From Bacteroidaceae bacterium (GTDB lineage: Bacteria > Bacteroidota > Bacteroidia > Bacteroidales > Bacteroidaceae), in NCBI GenBank assembly GCA_017524545.1, contig JAFXVN010000039.1, positions 1-64,000 on the forward strand: DNA of 64,000 nucleotides, written 5' to 3'. The first letter of the stretch is position 1. Every line of letters begins with the position of its first letter. The position numbers were made by a program, and so were the translations under genes. The notes beneath the pieces were generated by a model that worked only from the letters and a program-made list of their open reading frames with translations, searched no databases and was not told the origin of the DNA. Below, piece after piece: positions 51,568-62,409 of the stretch.

Positions 51568-54348
51568 TTAGAAGTTCTTGAGGAATTCGGGTACACTCTT
51601 CAGGGTCTGTGACATGCGCCGGAAGATTGTCTGGGCGGGAGGTGTGAAGTTCTTGTGCGCATTGATGGTATATGTGCCGGAGCCGACGACGAGGCAGAGG
51701 TCGTTGCCTTCCACCTCGGCGCTTGCCCAGCGCAGGCTGTGCATACCCTGCACGGTGTAGCCGCTGGGAATGTGTATGCGGGCGCAGGCGTTGGCCGGAA
51801 TGTCCACCACCCAGGTGACACCTTCTTCCGTGCGCCACCATTCACTGCTGACGCGACCGTAAGGCGTTTCGTGTGTGGCGCGGACATGGTTCAGCTGCTC
51901 GGGCATACAGATGGACATGTCCAGTTCCTTGTAGGCAAGACTGGCCGAGGACTGGCGGATGCCAGCCAATTCTCCATACATCCATACGAGCACATCGCCC
52001 AGCAGCATGACGTGGTTGGCGCTGTTCATGGCCGGGTCTGCCGTATCGCCGTTCCAAAGCTCCCAGATGGTGGTGGCTCCCTTCTCTATCATATAACCGA
52101 AGCTTGGATAGTCCTTCTGCAGGATGATGCGCATGGCCTGATCCAAGTGGCCTCGGCGCGACAGACTGGTCATCAGGTGCTGCATACCCACCACGCCGCA
52201 GCTCACATGGTCGTTGTACGTGTCCTTCGTGACATCGACAATGTTCTGCAGGACGCGCTCTTCGTCGCCCTCCGGCACGAGGCCGAACTCCAAGGAGAGG
52301 AGGTTGGCGGTGACGGTGTTGTTCGCGTAGCTTGCCGTCTCGGGGTTGTAGAAGTGGCGGTTGTAGGCAGCCTTGAGTTCCAGCTGCCTTTTGTCGTAGG
52401 CAAACATGTCGCCCTCTAAGCCAATCCGCATGGCCATGTCGCCCATCATGGTGAGCATACTGTAGTACATTGCCGAGGAGATGAGGCTGCCGTCGGTCTT
52501 GCGAGCCGGGTCTTGGCTGTGGATGAGTTCGGGGCGTTCGGGTGGCATACACCAGTCGCCCCATTCGTTGGTTGCCACGATGCCGTCCTTGAGGTTGCGA
52601 TGCAGATAGTTCATGTAGTTCTGTAGGTAGGGATAGTATTTGAGCACGGCATTCGTGTCACCATAGCGGCGGAGGAGCATGTAGGTGGCATAGACGGAAA
52701 GGGCCTCCCAAGCGATGTCCCTGTTGCGGACTACCCAGTAGCCCGGTGCCACATCGGCAATGAGGCCGTCGTCGTCCTGAGTGTCGAAGACATCCTGCAG
52801 CCACTTGTAGTAGAGTGCGCCGTTATCTACGAGCATGTTCTCGCCAAAGCATCCTGTCACATGGTCGCCCATCCATCCCATGCGCTCGTCGCGCTGCGGA
52901 CAGTCGGTCGGCATCCCGTGATAGTTGCCGATGATGCCCCAATAGGCGTTCTTGTGCAGTTGGTTGAGCAGCTCGTTGTCGCACCAGAAAGTACCCTGGT
53001 CTTCCATGAAGTCATAAATGACACAGCCCGTGATGTCCGCAGGCTTGGGTTCCTGCCCGATGCCGCTTATCTCCACGAAGCGGAAGCCTTGGTAGGTGAG
53101 CTCGGGCTGATAGGTGAATGTGCCGTCGGCAGCGGGGATGTAGGTGTCCGTACATTTTGCCGAGCGCAGGTTTGCGACGTAAAGCTGGTCGGGGTTGTTT
53201 GGTTCGAGTAACTCGGCATGGCGGATGACGACAGGCACATCCTTCTTTCCCGACAGGCGTACACGGAGCTGTCCCACCATGTTCTGCCCCATATCGATGA
53301 TGTAGCGGCCGTCGGCAGTGCGGCGGATGCTCTTCGGGGTCAATTCCTTTTGGATGCGCATACTGGGGCTGGGCTGAGGCATCACAATGCCGGTGGGAGC
53401 CTTCATGGTCTGGGCCTGCTGCCAAGCGCTGTCGTCGAAGGAAGCCGTGTTCCAGCCTTTCATTTCACGAGCTGCCTCGTAGCGTTCGCCATTGTAGAGG
53501 TGGTTGGCCTGGATGGGACCCTCTGTCGTAACCTTCCAGTTGGTGTCTGTGACGATGGTCGTCGTGTCGCGGTCTGTCTCGACGACAAGCTGTGCCTTCA
53601 GGCGCGGCAGGCCGTAGGACGTGCAACCTTTGTTGAAGCCCAGCACATAGCCGTTGCCCAGCACCGAACCAATGGCGTTGTTGCCACGGCGCAAGAGGGC
53701 GGTGACATCGTAGGTGTTGTAATAGACGGTCTTGGTGTAGTCGGTCTGGAGTGTGCCGAAGATGTCTTCGCTGACCGGTTTGCCGTTGATGTAGGTGCTG
53801 CCCCATCCCATGCCGCTGATGTAGAGTGTGGCGCGGCGCACCTTGCCCTCGATGGTGAAAGCGCGGCGCAGATAGCGGGCAGGAAGGTCATAAATCTCCC
53901 CTCCTTTGGAGGGGTCAGGGGAGGCTAACCCTATCCACTGCGCTTCTTTCTGGAACTGCTTCAGTCCTGTCAGGAAGCTTTGCACCGGGCTTGTCAAGTG
54001 CTCTCCCGTGCTGAGCCATACCTCCACTTGCCAGTAGATGCGGCTCTGGTAGGGAAGGCGGCGGCCCTGATAAGGCACAGCCACACTCTTGTCGGAGTTC
54101 GTGCGCTCGCTGTCCCAAAGCAGGCCTGTGTCCGATTTGAGGCCAGCCTTCGATGTCGCTACGCGCAGGCGGTAGGCCGTCTGTGCCACGTTGGGCTTGT
54201 TGCTGGTAATCTGCCATGAGAACTGTGCGGTGCGCGTGATGCCGGCAGGCTCTGCCATACGGCCAACGCGGAAGCCCTTCAGGTTGCTTCCCATCGCCTC
54301 CTGTAGTATCAAGAGCATTGCCACCAAGGGCAGGAAATAGTGTCTCAT
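51568..54348 (-). CDS. GH78 alpha-L-rhamnosidase
   Basis: This 926-residue secreted inverting enzyme removes alpha-linked L-rhamnose from pectins or glycosides. The family domains appear in order: N-terminal beta domains (VGRMAEPAGITRTAQFSW, GMGWGSTYINGKPVSEDIFG), then the (alpha/alpha)6 barrel with the signature MPTDCPQRDERMGWMGDH holding catalytic acidic residues, and a C-terminal beta domain. The signal peptide ends near LQEAMGS. An in-frame GC-rich palindrome near residue 145 gives SPDPSKGGEI before the conserved YDLPARYLRR segment. It starts the minus-strand run to the DUF1080 gene and diverges from the esterase. Confidence 0.93.
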   Translation of the reverse strand: MRHYFLPLVAMLLILQEAMGSNLKGFRVGRMAEPAGITRTAQFSWQITSNKPNVAQTAYRLRVATSKAGLKSDTGLLWDSERTNSDKSVAVPYQGRRLPYQSRIYWQVEVWLSTGEHLTSPVQSFLTGLKQFQKEAQWIGLASPDPSKGGEIYDLPARYLRRAFTIEGKVRRATLYISGMGWGSTYINGKPVSEDIFGTLQTDYTKTVYYNTYDVTALLRRGNNAIGSVLGNGYVLGFNKGCTSYGLPRLKAQLVVETDRDTTTIVTDTNWKVTTEGPIQANHLYNGERYEAAREMKGWNTASFDDSAWQQAQTMKAPTGIVMPQPSPSMRIQKELTPKSIRRTADGRYIIDMGQNMVGQLRVRLSGKKDVPVVIRHAELLEPNNPDQLYVANLRSAKCTDTYIPAADGTFTYQPELTYQGFRFVEISGIGQEPKPADITGCVIYDFMEDQGTFWCDNELLNQLHKNAYWGIIGNYHGMPTDCPQRDERMGWMGDHVTGCFGENMLVDNGALYYKWLQDVFDTQDDDGLIADVAPGYWVVRNRDIAWEALSVYATYMLLRRYGDTNAVLKYYPYLQNYMNYLHRNLKDGIVATNEWGDWCMPPERPELIHSQDPARKTDGSLISSAMYYSMLTMMGDMAMRIGLEGDMFAYDKRQLELKAAYNRHFYNPETASYANNTVTANLLSLEFGLVPEGDEERVLQNIVDVTKDTYNDHVSCGVVGMQHLMTSLSRRGHLDQAMRIILQKDYPSFGYMIEKGATTIWELWNGDTADPAMNSANHVMLLGDVLVWMYGELAGIRQSSASLAYKELDMSICMPEQLNHVRATHETPYGRVSSEWWRTEEGVTWVVDIPANACARIHIPSGYTVQGMHSLRWASAEVEGNDLCLVVGSGTYTINAHKNFTPPAQTIFRRMSQTLKSVPEFLKNF
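53896..53925. repeat. GC-rich palindrome inside the GH78 gene
   Basis: CTCCCCTCC-TTTGGAGGGG followed by TCAGGGGAGGC is the same type as the arms in the OPT gene (CCCTCCAAAGGAGGGG core). It is translated in frame as about ASPDPSKGGE. Confidence 0.8.
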
Positions 54349-54459
54349 ATCGTTGGATAAATAAAGAGTTAAAGCGTGAAAATGCTATATAGTGTATGAT
54401 ATTTGCCACAAAGTAACACTTTTTTTTGCAAATATGAAAGCGTTTTCTATAAAAATACT

Positions 54460-54467
54460 TACTTTTG
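54460..54467 (+). promoter_or_regulatory. -7 box TACTTTTG of the esterase gene
   Basis: It is followed by GC. The leader of about 70 bases ends in AATAACC/TATAACC repeats like those before xylA. Confidence 0.55.
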
Positions 54468-54540
54468 CGTTGAGATTGGTGATTTCCACCCAATCAATAA
54501 CCAATAACCTATAACCAATAACCACTATCCCTTACATAAG

Positions 54541-55689
54541 ATGAAAAGATTGTTCCTACTGGCAGCCACGCTGCTCACGGCTTTTGCTGCACAGGCTCAG
54601 CAAGCCATTTTTGAGAAACACGACACACGTTCGCCACAGTTCAACGACGACGGCACCGTCACGCTTCGCGTCAAGGCACCCGAAGCAAAGAAAGTGACCG
54701 TCATCGGCGACTGCATCAAGGGCGGACACCAGGAAATGACCAACCAGGACGGCATCTGGAGTTACACGACTGCCGTCCTACCCCCCGAGCTCTACAGCTA
54801 CCGCTTCTATGTGGACGGCGCTGAGGTGCAGGATGCCGGCAACATCGAGCGCAGCCGCGACGTGCGTTCCTTTATGAGTACGTTTATTGTCAGCAAAGAA
54901 GAGGGCGACTGCGGCTATCTCTACCAGAACCACAACGTAGAGCATGGCGATGTGGCGCACGTCTGGTACGACAGCCCGCAGCTGGGCATGAAGCGCCGCA
55001 TGAGCATCTACACCCCGCCAGGCTACGACAAGGGCAAGGCATATCCCGTCCTCTACCTGCTGCATGGCGCGGGAGGCGACGAGGAAGCCTGGCTGACGCT
55101 CGGTCGCACGGCGCAGATTATGGACAACCTCATTGCCCTGGGCAAGGCAAAGCCCATGATTGTGGTGATGCCCAACGGTAATGCCTCGGAAGCAGCTGCA
55201 AAGACCCTCTCTATCTCCCTCCCTTTAAGGGAGGGACGGGGTGGGTCCTACGAAGAGAGCTTCTCCGACATCATGAACTACATGAAGTCACATTATAAAA
55301 TAAAGAAGGGTGCCGACAACACAGCCCTCTGCGGCCTCTCGATGGGCGGCTACCACACCTTCCGCATCAGTATGCTGAATGCCGGCACGTTCGGCTACAT
55401 GGGACTCTTCTCTGCGGCCGTCCGTCTGGAGCGCACGGAGAAGAGCTTGGAGCAGCAGTTGGCAGAGCACCCCGAAGCCGCCGCCCAGCTGAAAGCCCTC
55501 TTCGCCGCCAAGCCCCACCTCTATTGGATAGCCATCGGCAAGGACGACTTCCTCTTCCAGCAGAACGTCGCCCTGCGCCAGTACCTCGACAAGATGCAGT
55601 ACCCCTACGAGTACTTCGAGAACGAGGGCGGCCACATCTGGCGCAACTGGCGCATCTACCTCTCCATGTTCGCCCAGAGATTGTTCTGA
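54541..55689 (+). CDS. CE1-type xylan/feruloyl esterase with N-terminal E-set domain
   Basis: This 382-residue secreted alpha/beta hydrolase has a signal peptide ending near AAQAQ. An N-terminal immunoglobulin-like E-set or CBM48-type domain spans about residues 40-105 (VTLRVKAPEAKKVTVIGD). The esterase domain has S267 in CGLSMGGYH, an aspartate in GKDDFLF and a histidine in NEGGHIWRNW, completing a triad. The architecture matches rumen Prevotella and Bacteroides feruloyl or acetyl-xylan esterases. A 15-codon repeat-encoded insertion (TLSISLPLREGRGGS) lies at about residues 222-236 between VVMPNGN and YEESFSD. It is divergent from GH78. Confidence 0.88.
   Translation: MKRLFLLAATLLTAFAAQAQQAIFEKHDTRSPQFNDDGTVTLRVKAPEAKKVTVIGDCIKGGHQEMTNQDGIWSYTTAVLPPELYSYRFYVDGAEVQDAGNIERSRDVRSFMSTFIVSKEEGDCGYLYQNHNVEHGDVAHVWYDSPQLGMKRRMSIYTPPGYDKGKAYPVLYLLHGAGGDEEAWLTLGRTAQIMDNLIALGKAKPMIVVMPNGNASEAAAKTLSISLPLREGRGGSYEESFSDIMNYMKSHYKIKKGADNTALCGLSMGGYHTFRISMLNAGTFGYMGLFSAAVRLERTEKSLEQQLAEHPEAAAQLKALFAAKPHLYWIAIGKDDFLFQQNVALRQYLDKMQYPYEYFENEGGHIWRNWRIYLSMFAQRLF
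55203..55247. repeat. GC-rich palindrome in the esterase gene (same family as in leuS)
   Basis: GACCC and GGGTC bound a CCCTCCCTTTAAGGGAGGG palindrome. The block is 45 bp, 15 codons, and begins GACCCTCTCTA as the leuS copy does. Confidence 0.85.
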
Positions 55690-55708
55690 GACACCGCGTC
55701 CCGTTAAG

Positions 55709-55772
55709 TTGTTTCGCACGCGGAAACACTTTGTTTCACGGGCGAAACAACTTGTTTCCACTGCCGAAACAG
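55709..55772. repeat. Palindromic array E3: three units with GTTTC/GAAAC arms
   Basis: Units of 22, 21 and 21 bp start at 55709, 55731 and 55752. Each has TTGTTTC, six or seven variable bases, and GAAAC. The outer edge repeats GTTAAGTTGTTTC against GAAACAGTTTAAC, with two changes. TAACGAGCC follows, exactly as after array E1. It lies 20 bases downstream of the esterase stop. Confidence 0.8.
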
Positions 55773-55880
55773 TTTAACGAGCCGTTGACCGTACGCAGTG
55801 TTTTCACTTTTCGTCTTACCTTTTGACATGCGTCGAAAGCCCGCAAGCTCGACAATAAAAAGAAAAACTTGGGGTTTCCT

Positions 55881-55911
55881 TTTGTATTGTGCGCGCTTAT
55901 TCGTACCTTTG
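55881..55911 (+). promoter_or_regulatory. Promoter of the outer-membrane barrel gene
   Basis: TTTG at 55881-55884 and TACCTTTG at 55904-55911 are separated by 19 bases, an ideal Bacteroidetes promoter. Confidence 0.75.
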
Positions 55912-55986
55912 CACGCGAAATCTAATGTAGCGATACCGAATAAAACAGCATAGACAAAACGACAACACAAACAAAGCACATTCGTT

Positions 55987-56736
55987 ATGAAAAAGTTTTT
56001 TTCCTTGCTTGTGGCTCTGCTGATGCTTGCCGCCAATGCAACAGCCTATGACTACGAGCCAAAGGAGGGATTCACATGGATGGGACTTCTGGGGATGAAT
56101 GTGTCCGACCTCCAGAACCACGACTACAACGCGAAAGTCGGCGCGACGTTGGGATTCCGGGCCGATTACATGCTCCCCAAGGCTCACGGCACATACGTGA
56201 CAGCCGGCATCGACTGGACCATGAAGGGCGGCCGCATGTCCGGCATGGAGTCCGTGCAAATCGGATGCATTGTCGATGAGATGGATGCCACCTGGCAGTA
56301 CACCTTGCACTACATCGAACTGCCCATCCGCTTGGGCTTCCGCTACAATGTGAGGGAGAGTCTGGGGCTGTACGGAGAAATCGGGCCTTACTTTGCCGTG
56401 GGCGTGGGTGGCCGTCACAGCCTGACCCTCGACGGCGACGGTTCCGATGTCAGGAACATGGAAGACGCATACTCCTTCAGGTCATTCAATTCGTCGGACA
56501 ACCTCGAGAGGCAGACCTTCCAGCGCTGGGATGCGGGTGTAGGCTTCCGTCTCGGCATGGAGTACAACGACCACTACAATCTGATGCTTGGCTTCGACTG
56601 GGGTTTGGCGGACATCTACCACGACAGCCTGCGCGATGCCTACTGGAACTACATGGTCGAGAAGCACGGCGTTGGCGAACGTCTGCCCAAGGTGTATAAC
56701 TTCAATTTCAACATAACCGCAGGCTATAGATTTTAA
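55987..56736 (+). CDS. PorT-like outer-membrane beta-barrel protein
   Basis: This 249-residue protein has a signal peptide ending near NATA and then alternating amphipathic strands typical of eight- to ten-stranded barrels: FTWMGLLGMNVSDL, KVGATLGFRADYML, LHYIELPIRLGFRYNV, LGLYGEIGPYFAVGVGG, and a final strand ending in the aromatic residues YRF, the usual signal for outer-membrane assembly. It fits the PorT/OMP_b-brl family. Its function is unknown. It has its own strong promoter and is separated from leuS by a spacer rich in inverted repeats. Confidence 0.85.
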   Translation: MKKFFSLLVALLMLAANATAYDYEPKEGFTWMGLLGMNVSDLQNHDYNAKVGATLGFRADYMLPKAHGTYVTAGIDWTMKGGRMSGMESVQIGCIVDEMDATWQYTLHYIELPIRLGFRYNVRESLGLYGEIGPYFAVGVGGRHSLTLDGDGSDVRNMEDAYSFRSFNSSDNLERQTFQRWDAGVGFRLGMEYNDHYNLMLGFDWGLADIYHDSLRDAYWNYMVEKHGVGERLPKVYNFNFNITAGYRF

Positions 56737-56745
56737 TTGAAAAAT

Positions 56746-56902
56746 GGAAGTTATAAGGAGAAGTTAAGATAAGGAGTTATAATGAGGAGTTATAAGGGGC
56801 CAAATGTTTTGGCAGCCTGACACCCCTATCGAATAAATAGTAATGGCTCATTATAACTCCACATCATAACTCCCCACCATAACTCCTCATCATAACTCCT
56901 GA
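56746..56902. repeat. Inverted ATAACTCC/GGAGTTAT repeats before leuS
   Basis: GGAGTTATAATGAG (56773-56786) is exactly complementary to CTCATTATAACTCC (56847-56860). Further GGAGTTAT units on the left face several ATAACTCC units on the right, giving a long possible hairpin in the leuS leader or a terminator for the upstream gene. Confidence 0.75.
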
Positions 56903-56928
56903 AACATAATTAAAAACATTAAAAGTTA

Positions 56929-59853
<2,925 letters not shown>

Positions 59854-59880
59854 GGAATTGAGGATTAAAGATTAAAAACC

Positions 59881-60777
59881 ATGAAATACAAATTGAAGAA
59901 AGGTCGCGTCTGGGAGTTCCTAAAGGACTTCTCTGCCATCAACATTGGTATGGCCATCTACGCCCTGGGATGGGCTGCTTTCCTGTTGCCCTACCACATC
60001 ACCACGGGCGGCATGACGGGTATGTTCGCCATCCTCTACTATGTCACGGGCTTCCCCGTCAGCTATGCCATACTGATAGCCAACGCCATCCTGCTCCTCA
60101 TTTCCTTCAAGCCTCTGGGCTGGAAGTTTGTCGGCAAGTCGGCATACGCAGCTTTTTCCCTTTCCTTCTTCCTCGAAATAGGGCGACAGATGATGACAGC
60201 CGACGATGGGACACTCATACAGATAATTGGACCTGGACAGGATTCTATGGCCTGCGTGCTGGGTGCTATCCTGAACGGCCTGGGCATTGGTGTCGTGTTC
60301 CTTTCCGGTGGAAGTACTGGCGGCTGGGACATCATTGCGGCACTGGTGAACAAGTACAAGAACATCTCTTTCGGTCGCGCCCTGCTCTGTCTGGACTTCT
60401 TGGTTATAGCTTCCTGCTGGCCCATCTTCCATGATGTTCGGATGGTTGTGTTCGGCTACGTTACTCTTGTCGTTTATACCTATGCACTGGATATGCTTAT
60501 CAACAGTACCAGACAAGACATCCAGTTCATCATCTTCACCAACAAGCCCAACGAAATCAGCCAGCGCATTATCTCCGAAACCAGCCACAGCGTAACCTCT
60601 ATGAACGGAGAAGGCTTCTACAGCCACCAGAACATCAAGGTGCTGATTACCATCGTACACAAACGCGAAGCCGTCACCATCCTGCGCCTTATTCAAGAGA
60701 CAGACCCACGCGCCTTTGTTTCACAGAGCAGAGCCGAGGGTGTTTATGGAAACGGATTCAAAGCTATTAGAGCTTAA
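59881..60777 (+). CDS. YitT-family membrane protein, first copy
   Basis: This 298-residue protein has five or six hydrophobic helices (the DUF161 repeat, with GGMTGMFAILYYVTG and GGSTGGWDIIAALVNKY) and a cytoplasmic DUF2179 domain at the C-terminus (MNGEGFYSHQNIKVLITIVHKREAVTILRLIQETDPRAFVSQ). YitT proteins are of unknown function; a transport or regulatory role in the inner membrane has been suggested only from structure. It follows leuS by 27 bases and is followed 32 bases later by a paralogue, so all three may be cotranscribed. Confidence 0.9.
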   Translation: MKYKLKKGRVWEFLKDFSAINIGMAIYALGWAAFLLPYHITTGGMTGMFAILYYVTGFPVSYAILIANAILLLISFKPLGWKFVGKSAYAAFSLSFFLEIGRQMMTADDGTLIQIIGPGQDSMACVLGAILNGLGIGVVFLSGGSTGGWDIIAALVNKYKNISFGRALLCLDFLVIASCWPIFHDVRMVVFGYVTLVVYTYALDMLINSTRQDIQFIIFTNKPNEISQRIISETSHSVTSMNGEGFYSHQNIKVLITIVHKREAVTILRLIQETDPRAFVSQSRAEGVYGNGFKAIRA

Positions 60778-60809
60778 GGTGAAAAGGTGAAAAAGTAAAA
60801 GGTTGAAAA

Positions 60810-61724
60810 TTGAAAACACTCGTTAACAATATCATAGGTCCGTCCCCTTGGCAGCTGCTGCGCGACTATCTGCAGATGCTCCTCGGCACTGTCATCTATA
60901 CGATTGGCTATACGGTCTTCCTGCTTCCATACAAGATAGTCAGCGGTGGTGTGACTGGTATCTCCACGGTGATTTACTACCTGACGGGGTTCAATGCCGG
61001 CAACACATACCTTATTATAAATATAGCCTTGCTGCTTCTGGCAATGCGTGTGCTGGGCTGGCGCTATCTGGTGCGCACCATCATCGTCACCCTGCTCGTT
61101 TCGAGCGCCATCAGTGTGATGCAGACGCAGCTTACCGAAGTGGCGGCCGACGGCACGCAGACTCTCATGCACATCCTGGGCGACCAGAAGTTCATGGCCT
61201 GCGTCATCGGCGCTTTCTTCGAGGGACTTGGCCTTGCCACCATCTTCCTGGCTGGCGGCAGCACCGGCGGCACGGACATCATCGCCAGTGCCATCAACAA
61301 GTACTGGAACATCTCGCTCGGCCGTCTGCTCCTGATGATCGACATCGTCATCATCGGCGGCAGCTACTTCATTTCAAAGGACATAGAGACAATGGTGGTG
61401 GGCTATCTGGCCATGTTCATCAGCCTCAACTTCCTCGACTACGTCATCAACTCGGCGCGACAGAGCGTGCAGTTCATCATCATCAGCGACCGCTACGAGG
61501 AGATTGCCGAGGAGGTCAACACGCGGCTGGAACGCGGCGTGACCGTCCTCTATGGCGAAGGCTTCTACAGCAAGGCGAAGCGGCAGGTGCTGCTCATCCT
61601 TGCCAAGAAGCACGAGAGCCGCAATATCTTCATGCTCATAAAACGCCTCGACCCGAGGGCTTTCGTCTCCATGAGCAACGTGGAGGGTGTCTTCGGCGAA
61701 GGATTCGACGTGATAAAGAAGTAG
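60810..61724 (+). CDS. YitT-family membrane protein, second copy
   Basis: This 304-residue paralogue of the preceding gene has the same layout: GGVTGISTVIYYLTGFNAGN, GGSTGGTDIIASAINKYWNISLGR, then a DUF2179 domain (LYGEGFYSKAKRQVLLILAKKHESRNIFMLIKRLDPRAFVSM). No ATG fits the N-terminus; the frame opens with a TTG at 60810 after an in-frame stop, preceded by GGTGAAAAAG repeats. A later ATG would cut into the first helix. Tandem YitT pairs are common in Bacteroidales and may form heterodimers, which is inference. Confidence 0.88.
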   Translation: MKTLVNNIIGPSPWQLLRDYLQMLLGTVIYTIGYTVFLLPYKIVSGGVTGISTVIYYLTGFNAGNTYLIINIALLLLAMRVLGWRYLVRTIIVTLLVSSAISVMQTQLTEVAADGTQTLMHILGDQKFMACVIGAFFEGLGLATIFLAGGSTGGTDIIASAINKYWNISLGRLLLMIDIVIIGGSYFISKDIETMVVGYLAMFISLNFLDYVINSARQSVQFIIISDRYEEIAEEVNTRLERGVTVLYGEGFYSKAKRQVLLILAKKHESRNIFMLIKRLDPRAFVSMSNVEGVFGEGFDVIKK

Positions 61725-61725
61725 G

Positions 61726-61750
61726 ACCCCTTAACCCCCTTCATGGGGGG
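61726..61750. repeat. Short GC-rich palindrome before rdgB
   Basis: CCCCTTAACCCCCTTCATGGGGGG is a degenerate member of the GC-rich family, here intergenic, beginning one base after the second YitT stop codon. Confidence 0.55.
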
Positions 61751-61768
61751 AATAATGAATTATGAATT

Positions 61769-62368
61769 ATGAATTATGAATTGATAATGGCCACCAACAA
61801 TGCCCACAAGCTGGAGGAGGTTCGGCAGATACTGGGCAATACCTTCACGGTGAAGGGCTTGCGCGACATTGGCTGCACGGAGGACATTCCCGAGACCGCC
61901 GACACGCTCGAGGGCAACGCCCTGCAAAAAGCGCTCTACGTCCACGAGCACTATGGCGTGGACTGCTTTGCCGACGATACTGGCCTCGAGGTGGATGCCT
62001 TGGGCGGCGCACCGGGTGTCTATACGGCACGCTTCGGTGCCATGAACGGCTACGGCGAGAGCCACGATGCCGATGCCAACATACAGTGCCTGCTCGACAA
62101 GCTCGAAGAGGCAGAGACGCGCACAGCCCGCTTCCGCACCGTCATCGCCCTTGTGCAGGGGCAGGAGGAACGGCTCTTCGAGGGCATCGTGGAGGGCGAG
62201 ATACTGCTGCAGCGTGTCGGCGAGGAGGGCTTCGGATACGACCCCGTCTTCGCTCCCCTTGAAGCCGACGGCCTGGCTTTCGCCCAAATGAGTGCCGAGG
62301 CGAAAAACGCCATCAGCCACCGTGGGCGAGCCACAAAGAAACTGGCGGAATACCTGTTGAAAAAGTGA
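61769..62368 (+). CDS. rdgB: Non-canonical purine NTP pyrophosphatase (RdgB/HAM1)
   Basis: This 199-residue cytoplasmic enzyme hydrolyses dITP, dXTP and ITP to prevent their use in nucleic acids. The signature MATNNAHKLEEVRQIL lies at the start, the metal-binding FADDTGLEVDALGGAPGVYTARF in the middle, and GFGYDPVF and SHRGRA near the end. The N-terminal strand (MNYELIM) and its start codon come from a GAATTAT tandem repeat that contains four ATGs in different frames; only the one at 61769 gives the full first strand. It lies 44 bases after the second YitT gene. Confidence 0.95.
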   Translation: MNYELIMATNNAHKLEEVRQILGNTFTVKGLRDIGCTEDIPETADTLEGNALQKALYVHEHYGVDCFADDTGLEVDALGGAPGVYTARFGAMNGYGESHDADANIQCLLDKLEEAETRTARFRTVIALVQGQEERLFEGIVEGEILLQRVGEEGFGYDPVFAPLEADGLAFAQMSAEAKNAISHRGRATKKLAEYLLKK

Positions 62369-62409
62369 AAAGGTGAAAAAGTAAAAAGGTGAAAAGGTAA
62401 ATACGAACT

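Noticed and set aside
55709..55772. TGTTTC...GAAACA units as parS sites for the ParAB system
   Set aside because: The spacing between arms is six or seven bases rather than the four of the 16-bp parS palindrome, the centre varies between units, and the locus is 15 kb from parAB. The 21-bp array explanation with the E1 tag fits better.
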